Shown: piece after piece, positions 47,494-57,532 of the stretch
How the letters are laid out: the number at the start of each line of letters is the position of its first letter
Position numbering within the stretch: position 1 is the first letter of the stretch
Assembly (NCBI GenBank): GCA_002918705.1
Contig: PQKR01000004.1
Location: forward strand, 62,001 to 126,000
Length of the DNA: 64,000 nucleotides
Direction: 5' to 3'
Source: Escherichia sp. ESNIH1
GTDB taxonomy: Bacteria > Pseudomonadota > Gammaproteobacteria > Enterobacterales > Enterobacteriaceae
Translations under genes and position numbers: made by a program
Notes under the pieces: model-generated
What the model was told of the DNA's origin: nothing
The model's database searches: none
The model's input: the letters and a program-made list of their open reading frames with translations, nothing else

Positions 47494-48303
47494 TCAACTT
47501 ACTCGCGTCGCCGCTTTCAGGCTCTGCACAAACGCCTGCAGCTCGGTCAGCATCTTAACGGGCTTATCAAGGTTATTTTCAATAATCTTAACGATGGCGG
47601 AGCCGGAAATTGCCCCGGCTGCGCCAGCTTCCAGCGAAGTTTTCACCTGCTCCGGCGTAGAGATACCAAAGCCCTGCAGCGGCGGTGCAGCATGGTACTC
47701 AGCCAGCTTCTCTACCAGATGCTGTAGCGGCAGGGCGACGCTGTTCTCCGCCCCCGTGACCCCGGCGCGAGAGAGCAGGTAGGTGTAGCCGCGTCCGTAA
47801 GAGGCGATCTGGCGCAGCAGATCGTCATCGGCGTTCGGCGGGCAGATAAAGATTGGAGCCACGTTATGGCGCATCGCCGCCTGACGGAACGGTGCCGACT
47901 CCTCCACCGGCACGTCCGCCACCAGCACTGAGTCAACGCCCGCTTTTTCACACTTCGCATAGAACTCATCAATGCCCTGGCTGAACACCAGGTTCGCATA
48001 CATCAGCAGGCCGATAGGGATGGTCGGGTGCTTCTGGCGTACGGCGGCCAGCATCTCAAAGCACTGGGCCGGAGTGGTACCTGCGGCAAAAGCACGTAGG
48101 GTGGCATTCTGGATAGTAGGGCCGTCCGCCAGCGGATCGGAGAAAGGGATCCCCAGCTCCAGCGCGTCGGCACCGCCCTCAATCAGCGCATCGATAATCT
48201 TCAGCGACTGCTCGGGAGAGGGATCGCCCAGGGTAACAAAGGGAACAAAGGCACCCTCTTTGCGATCCTGCAGGCGCTTAAACAGCTGCTCATAACGTTC
48301 CAT
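47494..48303 (-). CDS. trpA: Tryptophan synthase alpha subunit
   Basis: 269 residues from ATG at 48303 (268 in E. coli); a GTG one codon earlier belongs to the trpB stop overlap. It cleaves indole-3-glycerol phosphate to indole, which tunnels to TrpB. Catalytic Glu49 lies in [20 protein letters not shown] (Glu in [10 protein letters not shown], Asp in the next motif), and the phosphate site includes GFGIST and [10 protein letters not shown]. The start overlaps the trpB stop by one base (TGATG). Last gene of the trp operon. Confidence 0.98.
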   Translation of the reverse strand: MERYEQLFKRLQDRKEGAFVPFVTLGDPSPEQSLKIIDALIEGGADALELGIPFSDPLADGPTIQNATLRAFAAGTTPAQCFEMLAAVRQKHPTIPIGLLMYANLVFSQGIDEFYAKCEKAGVDSVLVADVPVEESAPFRQAAMRHNVAPIFICPPNADDDLLRQIASYGRGYTYLLSRAGVTGAENSVALPLQHLVEKLAEYHAAPPLQGFGISTPEQVKTSLEAGAAGAISGSAIVKIIENNLDKPVKMLTELQAFVQSLKAATRVS

Positions 48304-49496
48304 CACATCTCCCCTCGTGCTTTTAAAATATCGTGAACCGTAAAGATGTCTTTATCGCCGCGGCCGGAGAGGTTAACCACCAGCAGCTGCTCTTTTTCCG
48401 GATCCGCGCGCATCATCTTCAGCGCATGGGCTAGCGCGTGAGAGGACTCCAGCGCCGGAATGATCCCTTCGCTACGGCACAGCAGCTTGAACGCCGCCAG
48501 CGCTTCATCATCGGTAATCGACACGTAGTCCGCGCGTCCGATGCTGTTGAGATGTGCGTGCTGCGGCCCGACGGAGGGGAAGTCCAGCCCGGCGGAGATG
48601 GAGTAGGACTCTTCAATCTGTCCGTCATCGGTCTGCATCATCGGCGACTTCATGCCAAAGTAGATACCCACCCGGCCATGCTTCAGCGGCGCGCCGTGTT
48701 CGCCGGTCTCAATCCCGTGGCCCGCTGGCTCGACGCCGATCAGGCCGACGCTGCTCTCTTCAATAAAGTCAGCAAACATGCCGATGGCGTTTGAGCCGCC
48801 GCCGACGCAGGCGATCACCGCATCCGGCAGACGACCCTCCTTTTCGAGGATCTGCGCTTTGGTCTCTTCGCCAATCATGCGCTGGAACTCACGCACGATG
48901 GTCGGGAACGGATGCGGGCCTGCCGCCGTGCCGAGCATATAGTGGGCCTTGTCGTAGCTGCCGGACCAGTCGCGCAGCGCTTCGTTACAGGCGTCTTTCA
49001 GCGTGGCGGAGCCGCTGTAGACCGGGATCACCTCTGCGCCCATCAGGCGCATGCGGAAGACGTTCGGCGACTGGCGCTCAACGTCTTTCGCCCCCATATA
49101 GATGCGGCACTTAAGACCGAGCAGGGCGCTGGCAAGCGCCGAGGCGACGCCGTGCTGGCCCGCGCCGGTCTCGGCAATGATCTCCGTTTTACCCATGCGC
49201 TTGGCAAGCAGGGCCTGGCCCAGCACCTGGTTGGTTTTATGCGCGCCGCCGTGAAGCAGATCTTCACGCTTGAGGTAGAGCGTGGTTTTGGTTCCAGCGG
49301 TCAGATTCTGGCATTTGGTGAGCGCGGTCGGACGACCGGCATAGTTTTTCAGCAGATCGCTGAACTGGGCCTGAAACGCCGGATCTTTCTGGGCGCTGAC
49401 AAAGGCCTCTTCCAGCTGGCGCAGGGCAGGCATCAAAATTTGCGGAACGTACATGCCGCCAAACTCACCGAAGTAGGGATTAAGCAAAGTTGTCAT
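48303..49496 (-). CDS. trpB: Tryptophan synthase beta subunit
   Basis: 397 residues, the E. coli length, from [20 protein letters not shown]. The pyridoxal phosphate enzyme joins indole and serine; the Schiff-base lysine is in [20 protein letters not shown] (His86-Lys87 region), the phosphate loop in [12 protein letters not shown]. The frame is open 36 codons beyond the start but runs into the trpC end. It is 10 bp downstream of trpC and overlaps trpA. Confidence 0.98.
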   Translation of the reverse strand: MTTLLNPYFGEFGGMYVPQILMPALRQLEEAFVSAQKDPAFQAQFSDLLKNYAGRPTALTKCQNLTAGTKTTLYLKREDLLHGGAHKTNQVLGQALLAKRMGKTEIIAETGAGQHGVASALASALLGLKCRIYMGAKDVERQSPNVFRMRLMGAEVIPVYSGSATLKDACNEALRDWSGSYDKAHYMLGTAAGPHPFPTIVREFQRMIGEETKAQILEKEGRLPDAVIACVGGGSNAIGMFADFIEESSVGLIGVEPAGHGIETGEHGAPLKHGRVGIYFGMKSPMMQTDDGQIEESYSISAGLDFPSVGPQHAHLNSIGRADYVSITDDEALAAFKLLCRSEGIIPALESSHALAHALKMMRADPEKEQLLVVNLSGRGDKDIFTVHDILKARGEM

Positions 49497-49506
49497 TACA
49501 GATTCC

Positions 49507-50865
49507 TTAATAGGCACGCAGGGTACGGAAAACCGAGGCCAGCTTGCTGGCATCTTTAATACCCGGTTCAGATTCCACACCTGAATTAAAATCGAGTCCG
49601 ACACAGCCCATCTGCGCCGCCGTCACACAGTTATCTGCGCCGAGGCCACCGGCCAGCATCACGTTGTCCAGCGTCTGTCCGGCCAGCAGAGACCAGTCAA
49701 AATGCTGCCCGGTGCCGCCCTGGCCATTATCAAAAATGTACCGGTCGACGTGGTTGAGATTACGGGCCGGAAGCGTATCGCCAACGCTGAGCGCCTTCCA
49801 GATCGCTACTCTGCTCGGTAGCGCAGCGCGCAGCGCATCAATATAGGCCTGGTCTTCAGCACCGTGCAGCTGGACGGCCGCGAGTTGAAAACGTTCTGCC
49901 TTCTCAACCACCGCTTCGACGGTTGCGTTGCGGAAAACGCCCACGTAGCGCAGGGGGGCGGCGGCAATCACCGTATCGGCCTGGGCATCGGTTACGAAGC
50001 GCGGGGATTCAGGCACGAAGATCAGCCCACCGAAGAGGGCCCCGGCTTCAAACGCGGCCTGTGCATCCTGAGGGCGCGTCAGCCCGCACACTTTGTTCTC
50101 GCCCAGCAGCACGCGCTTGATAGCGGCGGCGAGATCGTCCTGCTCCATCAGCGCCGAGCCGATTAAAAATCCGTTAGCGAAATGGCTCAGATCGCGCACC
50201 TGGGCATAGGTGTTAATCCCCGACTCGCTGATCACCGTGACGCCCGCGCCGAGGCGAGGGGCCAGCTGGCGGGTGCGGTTCAGATCGATAGAGAGGTCGC
50301 GCAGGTCGCGGTTGTTGATACCGACCACTTTGGCTCCGAGGGCGATAGCGCGTTCCAGCTCCTCTTCATTACTGACTTCGGTCAGCACGCCCATCTTCAG
50401 GCTGTGGGCCACGGCGGCGAGCTGGCGATATTGATCGTCATCGAGCACCGAGAGCATCAGCAGGCAGGCGTCTGCCTGATAGTAGCGCGCCAGATAAATC
50501 TGGTAGGCCTCGATAATAAAATCCTTACACAGGATCGGCTGCGGCGCGGCGGCGCTCACCTGCGGCAGAAAATCGAAGCTGCCCTGAAAGTACTTCTCAT
50601 CCGTCAGCACGGAGATGGCTGACGCATGGTGTTTATAGATGCCGGCGATCCGCACCGGATCGAAATCATCGCGGATCACCCCTTTTGACGGCGAGGCTTT
50701 TTTACATTCGAGAATAAATGCCGTGCGCGCGCCCTGCAGAGCGTCGTAAAAGCTGCGCGTAGCAGGCACAATATCGCTCTGAAAACTGGCCAGCGGCTGC
50801 TGCTGTTTACGGGCGGCGACCCAAATCGCCTTGTCCGCGACGATTTTTGCTAAAACGGTTTCCAT
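49507..50865 (-). CDS. trpC: Bifunctional indole-3-glycerol-phosphate synthase / phosphoribosylanthranilate isomerase
   Basis: 452 residues. The N-terminal half (about 1-255) is IGP synthase with [21 protein letters not shown] and the [17 protein letters not shown] loop; the C-terminal half (about 256-452) is PRA isomerase with [14 protein letters not shown] and LAGGLGADN. These fused activities carry out two consecutive steps of tryptophan synthesis, as in all enteric bacteria. It starts four bases after trpD and ends 10 bp before trpB. Confidence 0.98.
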   Translation of the reverse strand: METVLAKIVADKAIWVAARKQQQPLASFQSDIVPATRSFYDALQGARTAFILECKKASPSKGVIRDDFDPVRIAGIYKHHASAISVLTDEKYFQGSFDFLPQVSAAAPQPILCKDFIIEAYQIYLARYYQADACLLMLSVLDDDQYRQLAAVAHSLKMGVLTEVSNEEELERAIALGAKVVGINNRDLRDLSIDLNRTRQLAPRLGAGVTVISESGINTYAQVRDLSHFANGFLIGSALMEQDDLAAAIKRVLLGENKVCGLTRPQDAQAAFEAGALFGGLIFVPESPRFVTDAQADTVIAAAPLRYVGVFRNATVEAVVEKAERFQLAAVQLHGAEDQAYIDALRAALPSRVAIWKALSVGDTLPARNLNHVDRYIFDNGQGGTGQHFDWSLLAGQTLDNVMLAGGLGADNCVTAAQMGCVGLDFNSGVESEPGIKDASKLASVFRTLRAY

Positions 50866-50868
50866 TAC

Positions 50869-52464
50869 TTATCCTCTTGCCGCAAGTGCGGTGACTTTGT
50901 CATAGGCAGCACCGCTGCGCAGTACGTCCAGAACCCTTTGCGCATTGGCCTGCAAATTCTCTTCCCCATGCAGACGCATCAGCATCGCCACGTTTGCCGC
51001 GACGGCGGCCTCGTGGGCGGCTTCACCTTTACCTTGTAGTAAGCGCGTTAAAATGTCACGGTTTTCTTCCGGCGTGCCGCCCGCCAGTGCCTCCTGGCGA
51101 TACGGCGTCAGGCCAAAGTCGGCGGCCTCCAGCTGGTAGCTGCTGATATCGCCGTTGTTCAGCTCGGCCACCAGCGTTGGGGCATGCAGAGAGACTTCAT
51201 CCATACCGCCGCTGTGCACCACCGCCGCCCGCCGGTAGCCCAGCACGCGCAGCGTCTCGGCAATCGGCAGCACCAGCTCCGGGCTATAGACGCCAATCAG
51301 CGCCAGCGGCGGGTGGGCCGGGTTAATCAGCGGCCCCAGCACGTTGAACAGGGTGCGAGTCTTGAGCTGCTGGCGCACGGGCATTGCGTGGCGGAACCCG
51401 GTGTGGTACTTCGGCGCAAAGAGGAAGCAGACGCCCAGCTCGTCCAGCGCGGTACGGGATCGGTCCGCGTTCATATCGAGATTGATACCGAACGCCGCCA
51501 GCAGATCCGACGAACCCGAGCGGCTTGAGACGCTGCGGTTACCGTGCTTGGCCACCTTCAGGCCGCAGGCGGCGGCGACAAAGGCGCTGGCGGTAGAGAT
51601 ATTGATGCTGTTGCTGCCGTCGCCGCCGGTGCCAACGATATCGGCAAAGGCATAGTCCGGACGCGGGAAGGGTGCCGCGTTCTCCAGCAGCGCGGTGGCC
51701 GCCCCGGCGATCTCGTTGGGATGCTCGCCGCGAATTTTCATGCTCACCAGCGCCGCCGCCAGCTGCTCCGGCTTCAGTTCGCCGCGCACGACCGCCGAGA
51801 AGAGCTGGTGGCTCTCCTGCTGGCTCAGGGTCTGGGCCTGGTAGAGTTTCTCCAGGATCGGCTGCAGGGTGTTGCTCTGCTCCAGCTTCTGCTGCGCCCA
51901 GGCCAGGGTCTGCTCCAGCAGGCGCGCGCCCTGGGTGGTCAGAATGGACTCCGGATGGAACTGGAAGCCGCAGACGCGATCGGCGTCATGACGCACCGCC
52001 ATCACCATGCCGTTGAAGTGAGCGTTGATGGTCAGCCCGGCCGGCACGTTGCTGCCCACCAGCGAGTGATAGCGCGCCACCGGCAGCGGGTTGCTCAGCC
52101 CGGCGAACATCGCCTGGCCGTCGTGTTCGATGTTTGACGCTTTGCCGTGCAGGATCTCTCCCGCCTGACCGACGTAGCCGCCATAGGCTTCAACAATCGC
52201 CTGATGGCCGAGACAGATTCCTATAATCGGTAGCTTGCCACGCATACGGGTTAACAGCTCTGGCATACAGCCCGCCTCGGAAGGTGCGCCGGGACCCGGA
52301 GAGAGCATCAGGACCGGGTTCTCCATCGTAGCCAGGCGGTCGATCAGGGTCTGGGCTGGCACATGGTTGCGGTAGATCACCACGTTGTGGCCGCTGGCGC
52401 GCAGCTGATCGGCAAGGTTGTAGGTAAACGAATCAATATTATCGAGCAGCAGAATGTCAGCCAT
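50869..52464 (-). CDS. trpD: Bifunctional anthranilate synthase glutaminase / anthranilate phosphoribosyltransferase
   Basis: 531 residues, the E. coli length. The N-terminal TrpG domain (about 1-195) supplies ammonia to TrpE; its nucleophile Cys is in [16 protein letters not shown] (about residue 84) with His/Glu in [10 protein letters not shown]. The C-terminal TrpD domain (about 200-531) transfers phosphoribose to anthranilate: [20 protein letters not shown] and [15 protein letters not shown] are the PRPP and anthranilate sites. Start overlaps the trpE stop by one base (TGATG), coupling equal synthesis of the two partners. Confidence 0.98.
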   Translation of the reverse strand: MADILLLDNIDSFTYNLADQLRASGHNVVIYRNHVPAQTLIDRLATMENPVLMLSPGPGAPSEAGCMPELLTRMRGKLPIIGICLGHQAIVEAYGGYVGQAGEILHGKASNIEHDGQAMFAGLSNPLPVARYHSLVGSNVPAGLTINAHFNGMVMAVRHDADRVCGFQFHPESILTTQGARLLEQTLAWAQQKLEQSNTLQPILEKLYQAQTLSQQESHQLFSAVVRGELKPEQLAAALVSMKIRGEHPNEIAGAATALLENAAPFPRPDYAFADIVGTGGDGSNSINISTASAFVAAACGLKVAKHGNRSVSSRSGSSDLLAAFGINLDMNADRSRTALDELGVCFLFAPKYHTGFRHAMPVRQQLKTRTLFNVLGPLINPAHPPLALIGVYSPELVLPIAETLRVLGYRRAAVVHSGGMDEVSLHAPTLVAELNNGDISSYQLEAADFGLTPYRQEALAGGTPEENRDILTRLLQGKGEAAHEAAVAANVAMLMRLHGEENLQANAQRVLDVLRSGAAYDKVTALAARG

Positions 52465-54026
52465 CAGAACGTCTCCTGAGCGTGGTGTGCGGTGGCAATG
52501 GCGCGCAGGACCGCGCGGGCTTTGTTGCGGGTTTCATCGGCTTCAGACTGCGGAACAGAGTCCAGCACCACGCCAGCGCCTGCCTGAACGGTGGCGACAC
52601 CGTTTTCAACGTAGGCGGAGCGGATCACGATGCAGGTATCGAGATCGCCGTGGGCGGTGAAGTAGCCCACCGCGCCGCCGTAGCTGCCGCGACGGGTGCC
52701 CTCTGCCTGGGCGATAAGCTGCATGGCGCGAACCTTCGGCGCGCCGCTCAGGGTGCCCATGTTCATGCACGCCCGGTAGGCGTGGAGGACGTCGAGATCG
52801 TTGCGCAGCTCGCCCACCACGCGGGAGACCAGGTGCATCACAAACGAGTAGCGATCGACCTTGGTCAGGTCGGCAACGTAGCGGCTGCCCGGCGTACAGA
52901 TGCGGGCCAGATCGTTGCGGGCGAGATCGACCAGCATCAGGTGTTCGGAAAGCTCTTTATGGTCGGTACGCATCTCCAGCTCGATGCGGCTGTCGAGATC
53001 GCGATCCAGCGAGCCGTCGGCCCGACGACCGCGGGGGCGCGTCCCGGCGATGGGGTAGATCTCAATCTGGCGCGACTGCGCATCATATTTCAGCGAGCTC
53101 TCCGGCGACGCGCCGAACAGGGTAAAGTCGTTATCCTGCATAAAGAACATGTAGGGGCTGGGGTTACTCTTCTTCAGCACGTCGTAAGCCGCCAGCGGCG
53201 ACGGGCAGGGTAATGAGAAGCGACGGGAGGGCACTACCTGGAAGATCTCCCCGGCGCGGATGGCTTTTTGCATCTCGCGTACTACCGCGCCAAACTCCTC
53301 GTCGCTCTGGTTGCATTCGCAGCGCATGGAGGCCACCGTCTCTACCGGCAGCGGCGCAGGAGGCAGGCTAAGCTGCTGGCGCAGCTCGGCGATGCGCTGG
53401 GTCAGACGCTGCTGTTCGGCGGCGGACGGGGTGAAAAGACTGGCCTGGATGCGGGTCTGCTGCTGCTGATGATCGATGACCAGCAGCGTTTCGGCCAGGT
53501 AAAAACAGTAGTCCGGGCAGCCATTCTCCTGTGCCAGCGCGGGCAGCTCCTCGAAGCCCGCGACCAGGTCGTAAGCGAAAAGGCCGCCAAAGAACATTGC
53601 TTCCCGCTCTTCGGCCGGGACGGTCACCAGCTCCTGCAGCAGGCGAAAGGCGTCAAACACCGACAGGGAGCAGAGGCGGGCGTCCTCGTCGAGCAGATTG
53701 CTGACCGGCGGAAAATGCAGAACGCGGCCATCCGGGCGGACGATGTTTTCTACGCCCGCGGGCAGGGCGGCATCCAGCAGCGGCAGGAGCGACGCGCCGT
53801 TGGCCGTCAAGGCCTGAATAGTGACAGTGTCACCTAAAGCGGTAATGCGCAGCGCGCTGTCGACCAGCAGCAGGCTCTTGAGGTCATCCTTGCTGTCGAT
53901 ATCGGCGGATTCCAGCAGCAGCGTTGCCGGGCGATCCGCACACAGCTGATGAAACAGGGCGGTCGGGTTCTCCCGGTACGCGGCGTGGTCTGTGAGAAGC
54001 TGTAGTGCAGGTTTTGGCATTGGCAT
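52464..54026 (-). CDS. trpE: Anthranilate synthase component I
   Basis: 520 residues from ATG at 54026, equal to E. coli TrpE; other ATGs lie four codons upstream and two downstream, but GAGAATGACTATG aligns with the E. coli start context. It makes anthranilate from chorismate with ammonia from TrpD. The feedback site LLLES with Ser40 is present, so inhibition by tryptophan should be intact. The chorismate domain includes [25 protein letters not shown] and [19 protein letters not shown]. First structural gene of the operon. Confidence 0.98.
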   Translation of the reverse strand: MPMPKPALQLLTDHAAYRENPTALFHQLCADRPATLLLESADIDSKDDLKSLLLVDSALRITALGDTVTIQALTANGASLLPLLDAALPAGVENIVRPDGRVLHFPPVSNLLDEDARLCSLSVFDAFRLLQELVTVPAEEREAMFFGGLFAYDLVAGFEELPALAQENGCPDYCFYLAETLLVIDHQQQQTRIQASLFTPSAAEQQRLTQRIAELRQQLSLPPAPLPVETVASMRCECNQSDEEFGAVVREMQKAIRAGEIFQVVPSRRFSLPCPSPLAAYDVLKKSNPSPYMFFMQDNDFTLFGASPESSLKYDAQSRQIEIYPIAGTRPRGRRADGSLDRDLDSRIELEMRTDHKELSEHLMLVDLARNDLARICTPGSRYVADLTKVDRYSFVMHLVSRVVGELRNDLDVLHAYRACMNMGTLSGAPKVRAMQLIAQAEGTRRGSYGGAVGYFTAHGDLDTCIVIRSAYVENGVATVQAGAGVVLDSVPQSEADETRNKARAVLRAIATAHHAQETF

Positions 54027-54056
54027 AGTCATTCTCATCCGGTCATTATTCTGTTC

Positions 54057-54083
54057 AAAAAAAAGCCCGCTCAGTGGGCGGGC
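54057..54083 (-). terminator. trp attenuator
   Basis: On the minus strand GCCCGC, loop CCACTGA, GCGGGC and eight T, between trpL and trpE. Together with the leader peptide upstream it is the 3:4 terminator hairpin of attenuation. Confidence 0.93.
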
Positions 54084-54128
54084 CGGGGTATCTGTCTGCG
54101 TAAGGCAAACGCTCGCTCACCGCCCGTT

Positions 54129-54173
54129 TCAGGAAGAGTGCCACCAGCGGATAAGCGTAGAGTGTTTGAACAT
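54129..54173 (-). CDS. trpL: trp operon leader peptide
   Basis: Fourteen codons reading MFKHSTLIRWWHSS, with two adjacent Trp codons at positions 10 and 11 and TGA at 54129-54131. Stalling at the tandem Trp codons when charged tRNA-Trp is scarce lets the antiterminator form and transcription continue into trpE. The wording differs from E. coli ([14 protein letters not shown]) except for the length and the WW position. GAGG lies eight bases upstream of the ATG. Confidence 0.93.
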   Translation of the reverse strand: MFKHSTLIRWWHSS

Positions 54174-54201
54174 TTTCAGATACCTCGTTGTGTGAACTTG
54201 C

Positions 54202-54235
54202 GTACTAGTTAACTGGTTCAGAAGAATAAAGTCAA
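54202..54235 (-). promoter_or_regulatory. trp promoter and TrpR operator
   Basis: On the minus strand TTGACT (54230-54235), 17-bp spacer and TTAACT (54207-54212). The near-palindrome GTACTAGTTAACTGGTTC (54202-54219) covers the -10 and matches the TrpR operator core ACTAGT-TAACTAGT with a change in one arm. Confidence 0.9.
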
Positions 54236-54308
54236 CCCCTGATTTCAGAATTCGCTGCGTAACCGTTATGATAGCGTCCTAAATGAGATCTACCCTACTG
54301 GAGCCGCT

Positions 54309-55187
54309 TTGAGCGACACGAACTACGCCATTATTTACGACCTTCACTCTCATACTCAGGCCTCAGACGGTTTGCTCTCCCCGGAAGAATTAGTTCATCG
54401 CGCAGTCGCGATGCGCGTGGGCACGCTGGCTATCACCGATCACGACTCTACCTCGGCCATTCCTGCGGCCCGGGCGGAGATCCAGCGCGCAGGCCTGGAT
54501 CTGACGCTGATTAACGGCGTGGAGATCTCCACCCTCTGGGAGAACCATGAGATCCATATTGTGGGCCTCAATATAGACATTGCGCATCCGGCGATGGTGA
54601 CCCTGCTTGAGGAGCAGAAGGCGCGACGTCAGCAGCGCGCCATGCAGATTGGCGAGCGCCTTGAGAAGGCCAATGTACCCGGCGCATGGGAAGGAGCGCT
54701 GCGCCTCGCCAACGGCGGAGCGGTAACCCGCAGCCACTTTGCCCGCTTCCTCGTTGAGAGCGGCAAAGCCAATGACGTAGCGGGGGTATTTAAAAAGTAT
54801 CTTGCGCGCGGTAAAACCGGATACGTTCCGCCCCAGTGGTGTACAATAAAACAAGCTATTGATGTGATTCATCATTCTGGCGGCAAGGCGGTAGTAGCCC
54901 ATCCTGGGCGCTACGACCTGAGCGCTAAATGGCTGAAAAGGCTGCTGGCACACTTTGCTGAACAGGGCGGTGATGCGATGGAAGTCGCGCAATGCCAGCA
55001 GGCTCCCAATGAGCGCACCCAGCTTGCTGCGTATGCGCAACAGTTTAGTCTTATGGCGTCGCAAGGGTCGGATTTTCATCAGCCCTGCCCGTGGATCGAA
55101 CTGGGCCGCAAACTGTGGCTACCCGCAGGCGTGGAAGCGGTATGGCAGCTGTGGGAACAGCCTCAACATAATGAGAGGGAAGTATGA
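54309..55187 (+). CDS. rnm: PHP-domain 5'-3' exoribonuclease RNase AM / nucleoside 3',5'-bisphosphate phosphatase
   Basis: 292 residues. A PHP-fold metal hydrolase (formerly YciV or TrpH) that matures 5' ends of ribosomal RNAs and acts on small nucleotides. Metal ligands lie in YDLHSHTQASDG (residues about 10-21), ITDHDST (about 42-48), VEISTLWENHEIHIVGLNID, AHPGRY and GSDFHQP near residue 257. The start is TTG at 54309 with GGAG six bases before it, as in E. coli. It overlaps yciO by four bases and is divergent from the trp operon. Confidence 0.94.
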   Translation: MSDTNYAIIYDLHSHTQASDGLLSPEELVHRAVAMRVGTLAITDHDSTSAIPAARAEIQRAGLDLTLINGVEISTLWENHEIHIVGLNIDIAHPAMVTLLEEQKARRQQRAMQIGERLEKANVPGAWEGALRLANGGAVTRSHFARFLVESGKANDVAGVFKKYLARGKTGYVPPQWCTIKQAIDVIHHSGGKAVVAHPGRYDLSAKWLKRLLAHFAEQGGDAMEVAQCQQAPNERTQLAAYAQQFSLMASQGSDFHQPCPWIELGRKLWLPAGVEAVWQLWEQPQHNEREV

Positions 55188-55804
55188 GTCAGTTTTTTTA
55201 TATCCATCCGGATAATCCCCAGCCGCGTCTGATTAACCAGGCGGTGGAGATTGTGCGTAAGGGTGGGGTGATCGTCTATCCCACCGACTCCGGCTACGCG
55301 CTGGGGTGTAAAATTGAAGACAAAGGAGCGATGGAGCGTATCTCCCGTATTCGTCAGCTGCCGGACGGCCACAACTTTACGCTGATGTGTCGGGATCTCT
55401 CTGAGCTGTCGACTTACTCCTTTGTCGACAACGTTGCGTTTCGTCTGATTAAGAACAATACGCCAGGCAACTACACCTTTATTCTTAAGGGGACGAAAGA
55501 GGTGCCGCGCCGCCTGCTGCAGGAGAAGCGTAAAACCATCGGCCTGCGCGTGCCCTCTAACCCAATCGCGCTGGCGCTGTTGGAGACGCTGGGCGAGCCG
55601 ATGCTCTCGACCTCGCTGATGCTCCCCGGCAGCGAATTCACCGAGTCCGACCCGGAAGAGATCAAAGATCGTCTGGAGAAGCAGGTGGATCTTATCATTC
55701 ATGGCGGCTATCTCGGACAGCAGCCTACGACCGTGGTCGATCTGACCGACGACTCGCCGGAAGTGATCCGTGAAGGCGTAGGTGATGTGAAGCCGTTCCT
55801 GTAG
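55184..55804 (+). CDS. yciO: YciO, threonylcarbamoyl-AMP-synthase-like (Sua5/YrdC) protein
   Basis: 206 residues, the E. coli length. The YrdC-like fold is shown by GGVIVYPTDSGYALGCKIED, RISRIRQLPDGHNFTLMCRDL and GLRVPSNPIALALLE. TsaC in E. coli makes threonylcarbamoyl-AMP for tRNA t6A; YciO is a paralogue with the same fold and weak activity. It starts within the rnm stop (ATGA) and ends with a GGAG that serves the lipoprotein gene. Confidence 0.95.
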   Translation: MSQFFYIHPDNPQPRLINQAVEIVRKGGVIVYPTDSGYALGCKIEDKGAMERISRIRQLPDGHNFTLMCRDLSELSTYSFVDNVAFRLIKNNTPGNYTFILKGTKEVPRRLLQEKRKTIGLRVPSNPIALALLETLGEPMLSTSLMLPGSEFTESDPEEIKDRLEKQVDLIIHGGYLGQQPTTVVDLTDDSPEVIREGVGDVKPFL

Positions 55805-55815
55805 GAGTTAGCACG

Positions 55816-56409
55816 ATGATAAAAGGCAACGGCAGGCTTGCCCTGCCCGCGGGGCTGCTTTTGGCGCTGTTTATGCTGATCGGCTGTAGCGTAAGTTCGC
55901 CGCGGCTGCCTAAAACGGAGAAAATCGGCTACTTCAAGGCCGGGGAGAATGTGCTGCTAGCCCGTGGCGAGGAGTACACCTACTCCTTTAGCGGGGCGAG
56001 TACCCGCAGCCTGTACGATCGCTGGCTGACGCTTAAGCGCGACTACGGTGACGCAGTGCGTGGTATGACGGTTAACTTTGAAGCCAATGGCGACAAGGTC
56101 AACGCTCAGTACAATACCTTTATCCGCGTAGACAGGCTTAAACCGGGTCAAAAAGAGGTGCTGCAGCATGACTATAGCGCCCAGTCGACCGCCAATCCGC
56201 AGGAGCTGGTGGTGACGTTCCAGGCCAGCGGCTACTCTGGCCTTTCACGCAACTACATAATGGATGACGGCTACGTTAAGCTCGATCCGCCGATAACCGT
56301 CAGCATTAACGATAAAACCAGGGGCATCAACCCGCTCTTGATCCCGCTTATTATCCCGGCATTTCCCTTTATCATGGCCTACGGCTGCGCCAAAGGTCCC
56401 TGCGTCTGA
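55816..56409 (+). CDS. Uncharacterised lipoprotein
   Basis: 197 residues, no family recognised. The N terminus LALPAGLLLALFMLIGC is a type II signal peptide with lipobox LIGC and Cys24; Ser at +2 predicts the outer membrane. The remainder is beta-rich with many Tyr and Ser (YTYSFSGASTRSLYDRW, TFQASGYSGLSRNYIMDDGY). The C-terminal stretch INPLLIPLIIPAFPFIMAYG is strongly hydrophobic and is followed by two Cys, so it could insert in a membrane. GGAG 11 bp downstream of the yciO stop is its ribosome site, so it is probably co-transcribed. In E. coli yciQ is at this place; this protein is unrelated to YciQ. Confidence 0.82.
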   Translation: MIKGNGRLALPAGLLLALFMLIGCSVSSPRLPKTEKIGYFKAGENVLLARGEEYTYSFSGASTRSLYDRWLTLKRDYGDAVRGMTVNFEANGDKVNAQYNTFIRVDRLKPGQKEVLQHDYSAQSTANPQELVVTFQASGYSGLSRNYIMDDGYVKLDPPITVSINDKTRGINPLLIPLIIPAFPFIMAYGCAKGPCV

Positions 56410-56550
56410 GTAACGTGCCCCGGTGTTTAAAAATTAACCTGGGGCGCTACAGTATTTCCTTTAAAATTCGTGTAGTATGTGCGCCCAAGAAATAGAGTGT
56501 GCTTTGCACCTATCCAGACGCCTGTGAAGGCGACACCTGAAGGAAGCGCC

Positions 56551-57459
56551 ATGAGCGAGAAATTACAAAAAGTGCTGGCCCGCGCTGGCCACGGCTCCCG
56601 CCGTGAAATCGAAGCGATCATTGCAGCCGGGCGCGTCAGCGTCGACGGTAAAATCGCGACCCTCGGCGACCGCGTTGAGGTGATCCCGGGCCTGAAAATC
56701 CGTATCGACGGCCATCTTATCTCTGTCAAAGAGTCCGTTGAGCAGATCTGCCGCGTGCTGGCCTACTACAAACCAGAAGGTGAACTCTGCACCCGTAACG
56801 ATCCGGAAGGACGTCCGACGGTTTTCGATCGCCTGCCGAAGCTGCGCGGCGCGCGCTGGATTGCCGTTGGCCGTCTGGATGTGAACACCTGCGGCCTGCT
56901 GCTGTTCACCACTGACGGTGAGCTGGCCAACCGCCTGATGCACCCGAGCCGTGAAGTGGAGCGTGAATACGCCGTGCGCGTGTTTGGTCAGGTTGAAGAG
57001 AACAAGATCCGCGATCTCTCCCGTGGCGTGCAGCTGGAAGATGGTCCGGCGGCGTTTAAAACCATTAAGTTCAGCGGCGGCGAGGGTATCAACCAGTGGT
57101 ACAACGTCACGCTGACCGAAGGGCGCAACCGCGAGGTTCGTCGCCTGTGGGAAGCCGTTGGCGTGCAGGTTAGCCGTCTGATTCGCGTACGTTACGGTGA
57201 CATCCTGCTGCCGAAAGGGCTGCCGCGCGGTGGCTATACCGAGCTGGATCTGGCCCAGACTAACTATCTGCGCGAGCTGGTGGAGTTAACCCCGGAAACC
57301 GAATCCAAAGTGGCGGTGGAGAAAGATCGGCGTCGCATGAAGGCGAATCAGATCCGCCGGGCGGTGAAACGCCACAGCCAGACCGGCAGCGCGCGTCCCG
57401 CCAGCGGACGTCCTGCAAGCGGCAACCGCCGCTCCAGCACCCGTAACAGCAAAGCATAA
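56551..57459 (+). CDS. rluB: 23S rRNA pseudouridine(2605) synthase RluB
   Basis: 302 residues from ATG at 56551 after AAGGA. It makes pseudouridine 2605 in the peptidyl-transferase region of 23S rRNA. An S4-like domain ([33 protein letters not shown]) is followed by the catalytic domain with Asp in [17 protein letters not shown] (about residue 110). The C-terminal tail (about 250-302) is rich in Ser, Arg, Gly and Pro with repeats of RPASG, a little longer than in E. coli. The frame is open 24 codons upstream but lacks a ribosome site. Confidence 0.97.
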   Translation: MSEKLQKVLARAGHGSRREIEAIIAAGRVSVDGKIATLGDRVEVIPGLKIRIDGHLISVKESVEQICRVLAYYKPEGELCTRNDPEGRPTVFDRLPKLRGARWIAVGRLDVNTCGLLLFTTDGELANRLMHPSREVEREYAVRVFGQVEENKIRDLSRGVQLEDGPAAFKTIKFSGGEGINQWYNVTLTEGRNREVRRLWEAVGVQVSRLIRVRYGDILLPKGLPRGGYTELDLAQTNYLRELVELTPETESKVAVEKDRRRMKANQIRRAVKRHSQTGSARPASGRPASGNRRSSTRNSKA

Positions 57460-57462
57460 AAG

Positions 57463-57483
57463 AAGGGGCCTCGGCCCCTTTTT
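57463..57483 (+). terminator. Terminator after rluB
   Basis: AAGGGGCC, loop TC, GGCCCCTT and further T, immediately after the rluB stop. Confidence 0.93.
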
Positions 57484-57493
57484 CGATCTGTCA

Positions 57494-57527
57494 TGCCGGG
57501 CGGCGGCTCTGCCTTACCCGGCCTACG
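57494..57527. repeat. Single REP element
   Basis: TGCCGGGCGGCGGCTCTGCC followed by TTACCCGGCCTACG has the GCCGGG...CCCGGC arms and GGCCTAC end found also in both tandem arrays of this window. It lies between convergent rluB and btuR, the usual kind of place for REP. Confidence 0.85.
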
Positions 57528-57532
57528 AACGA

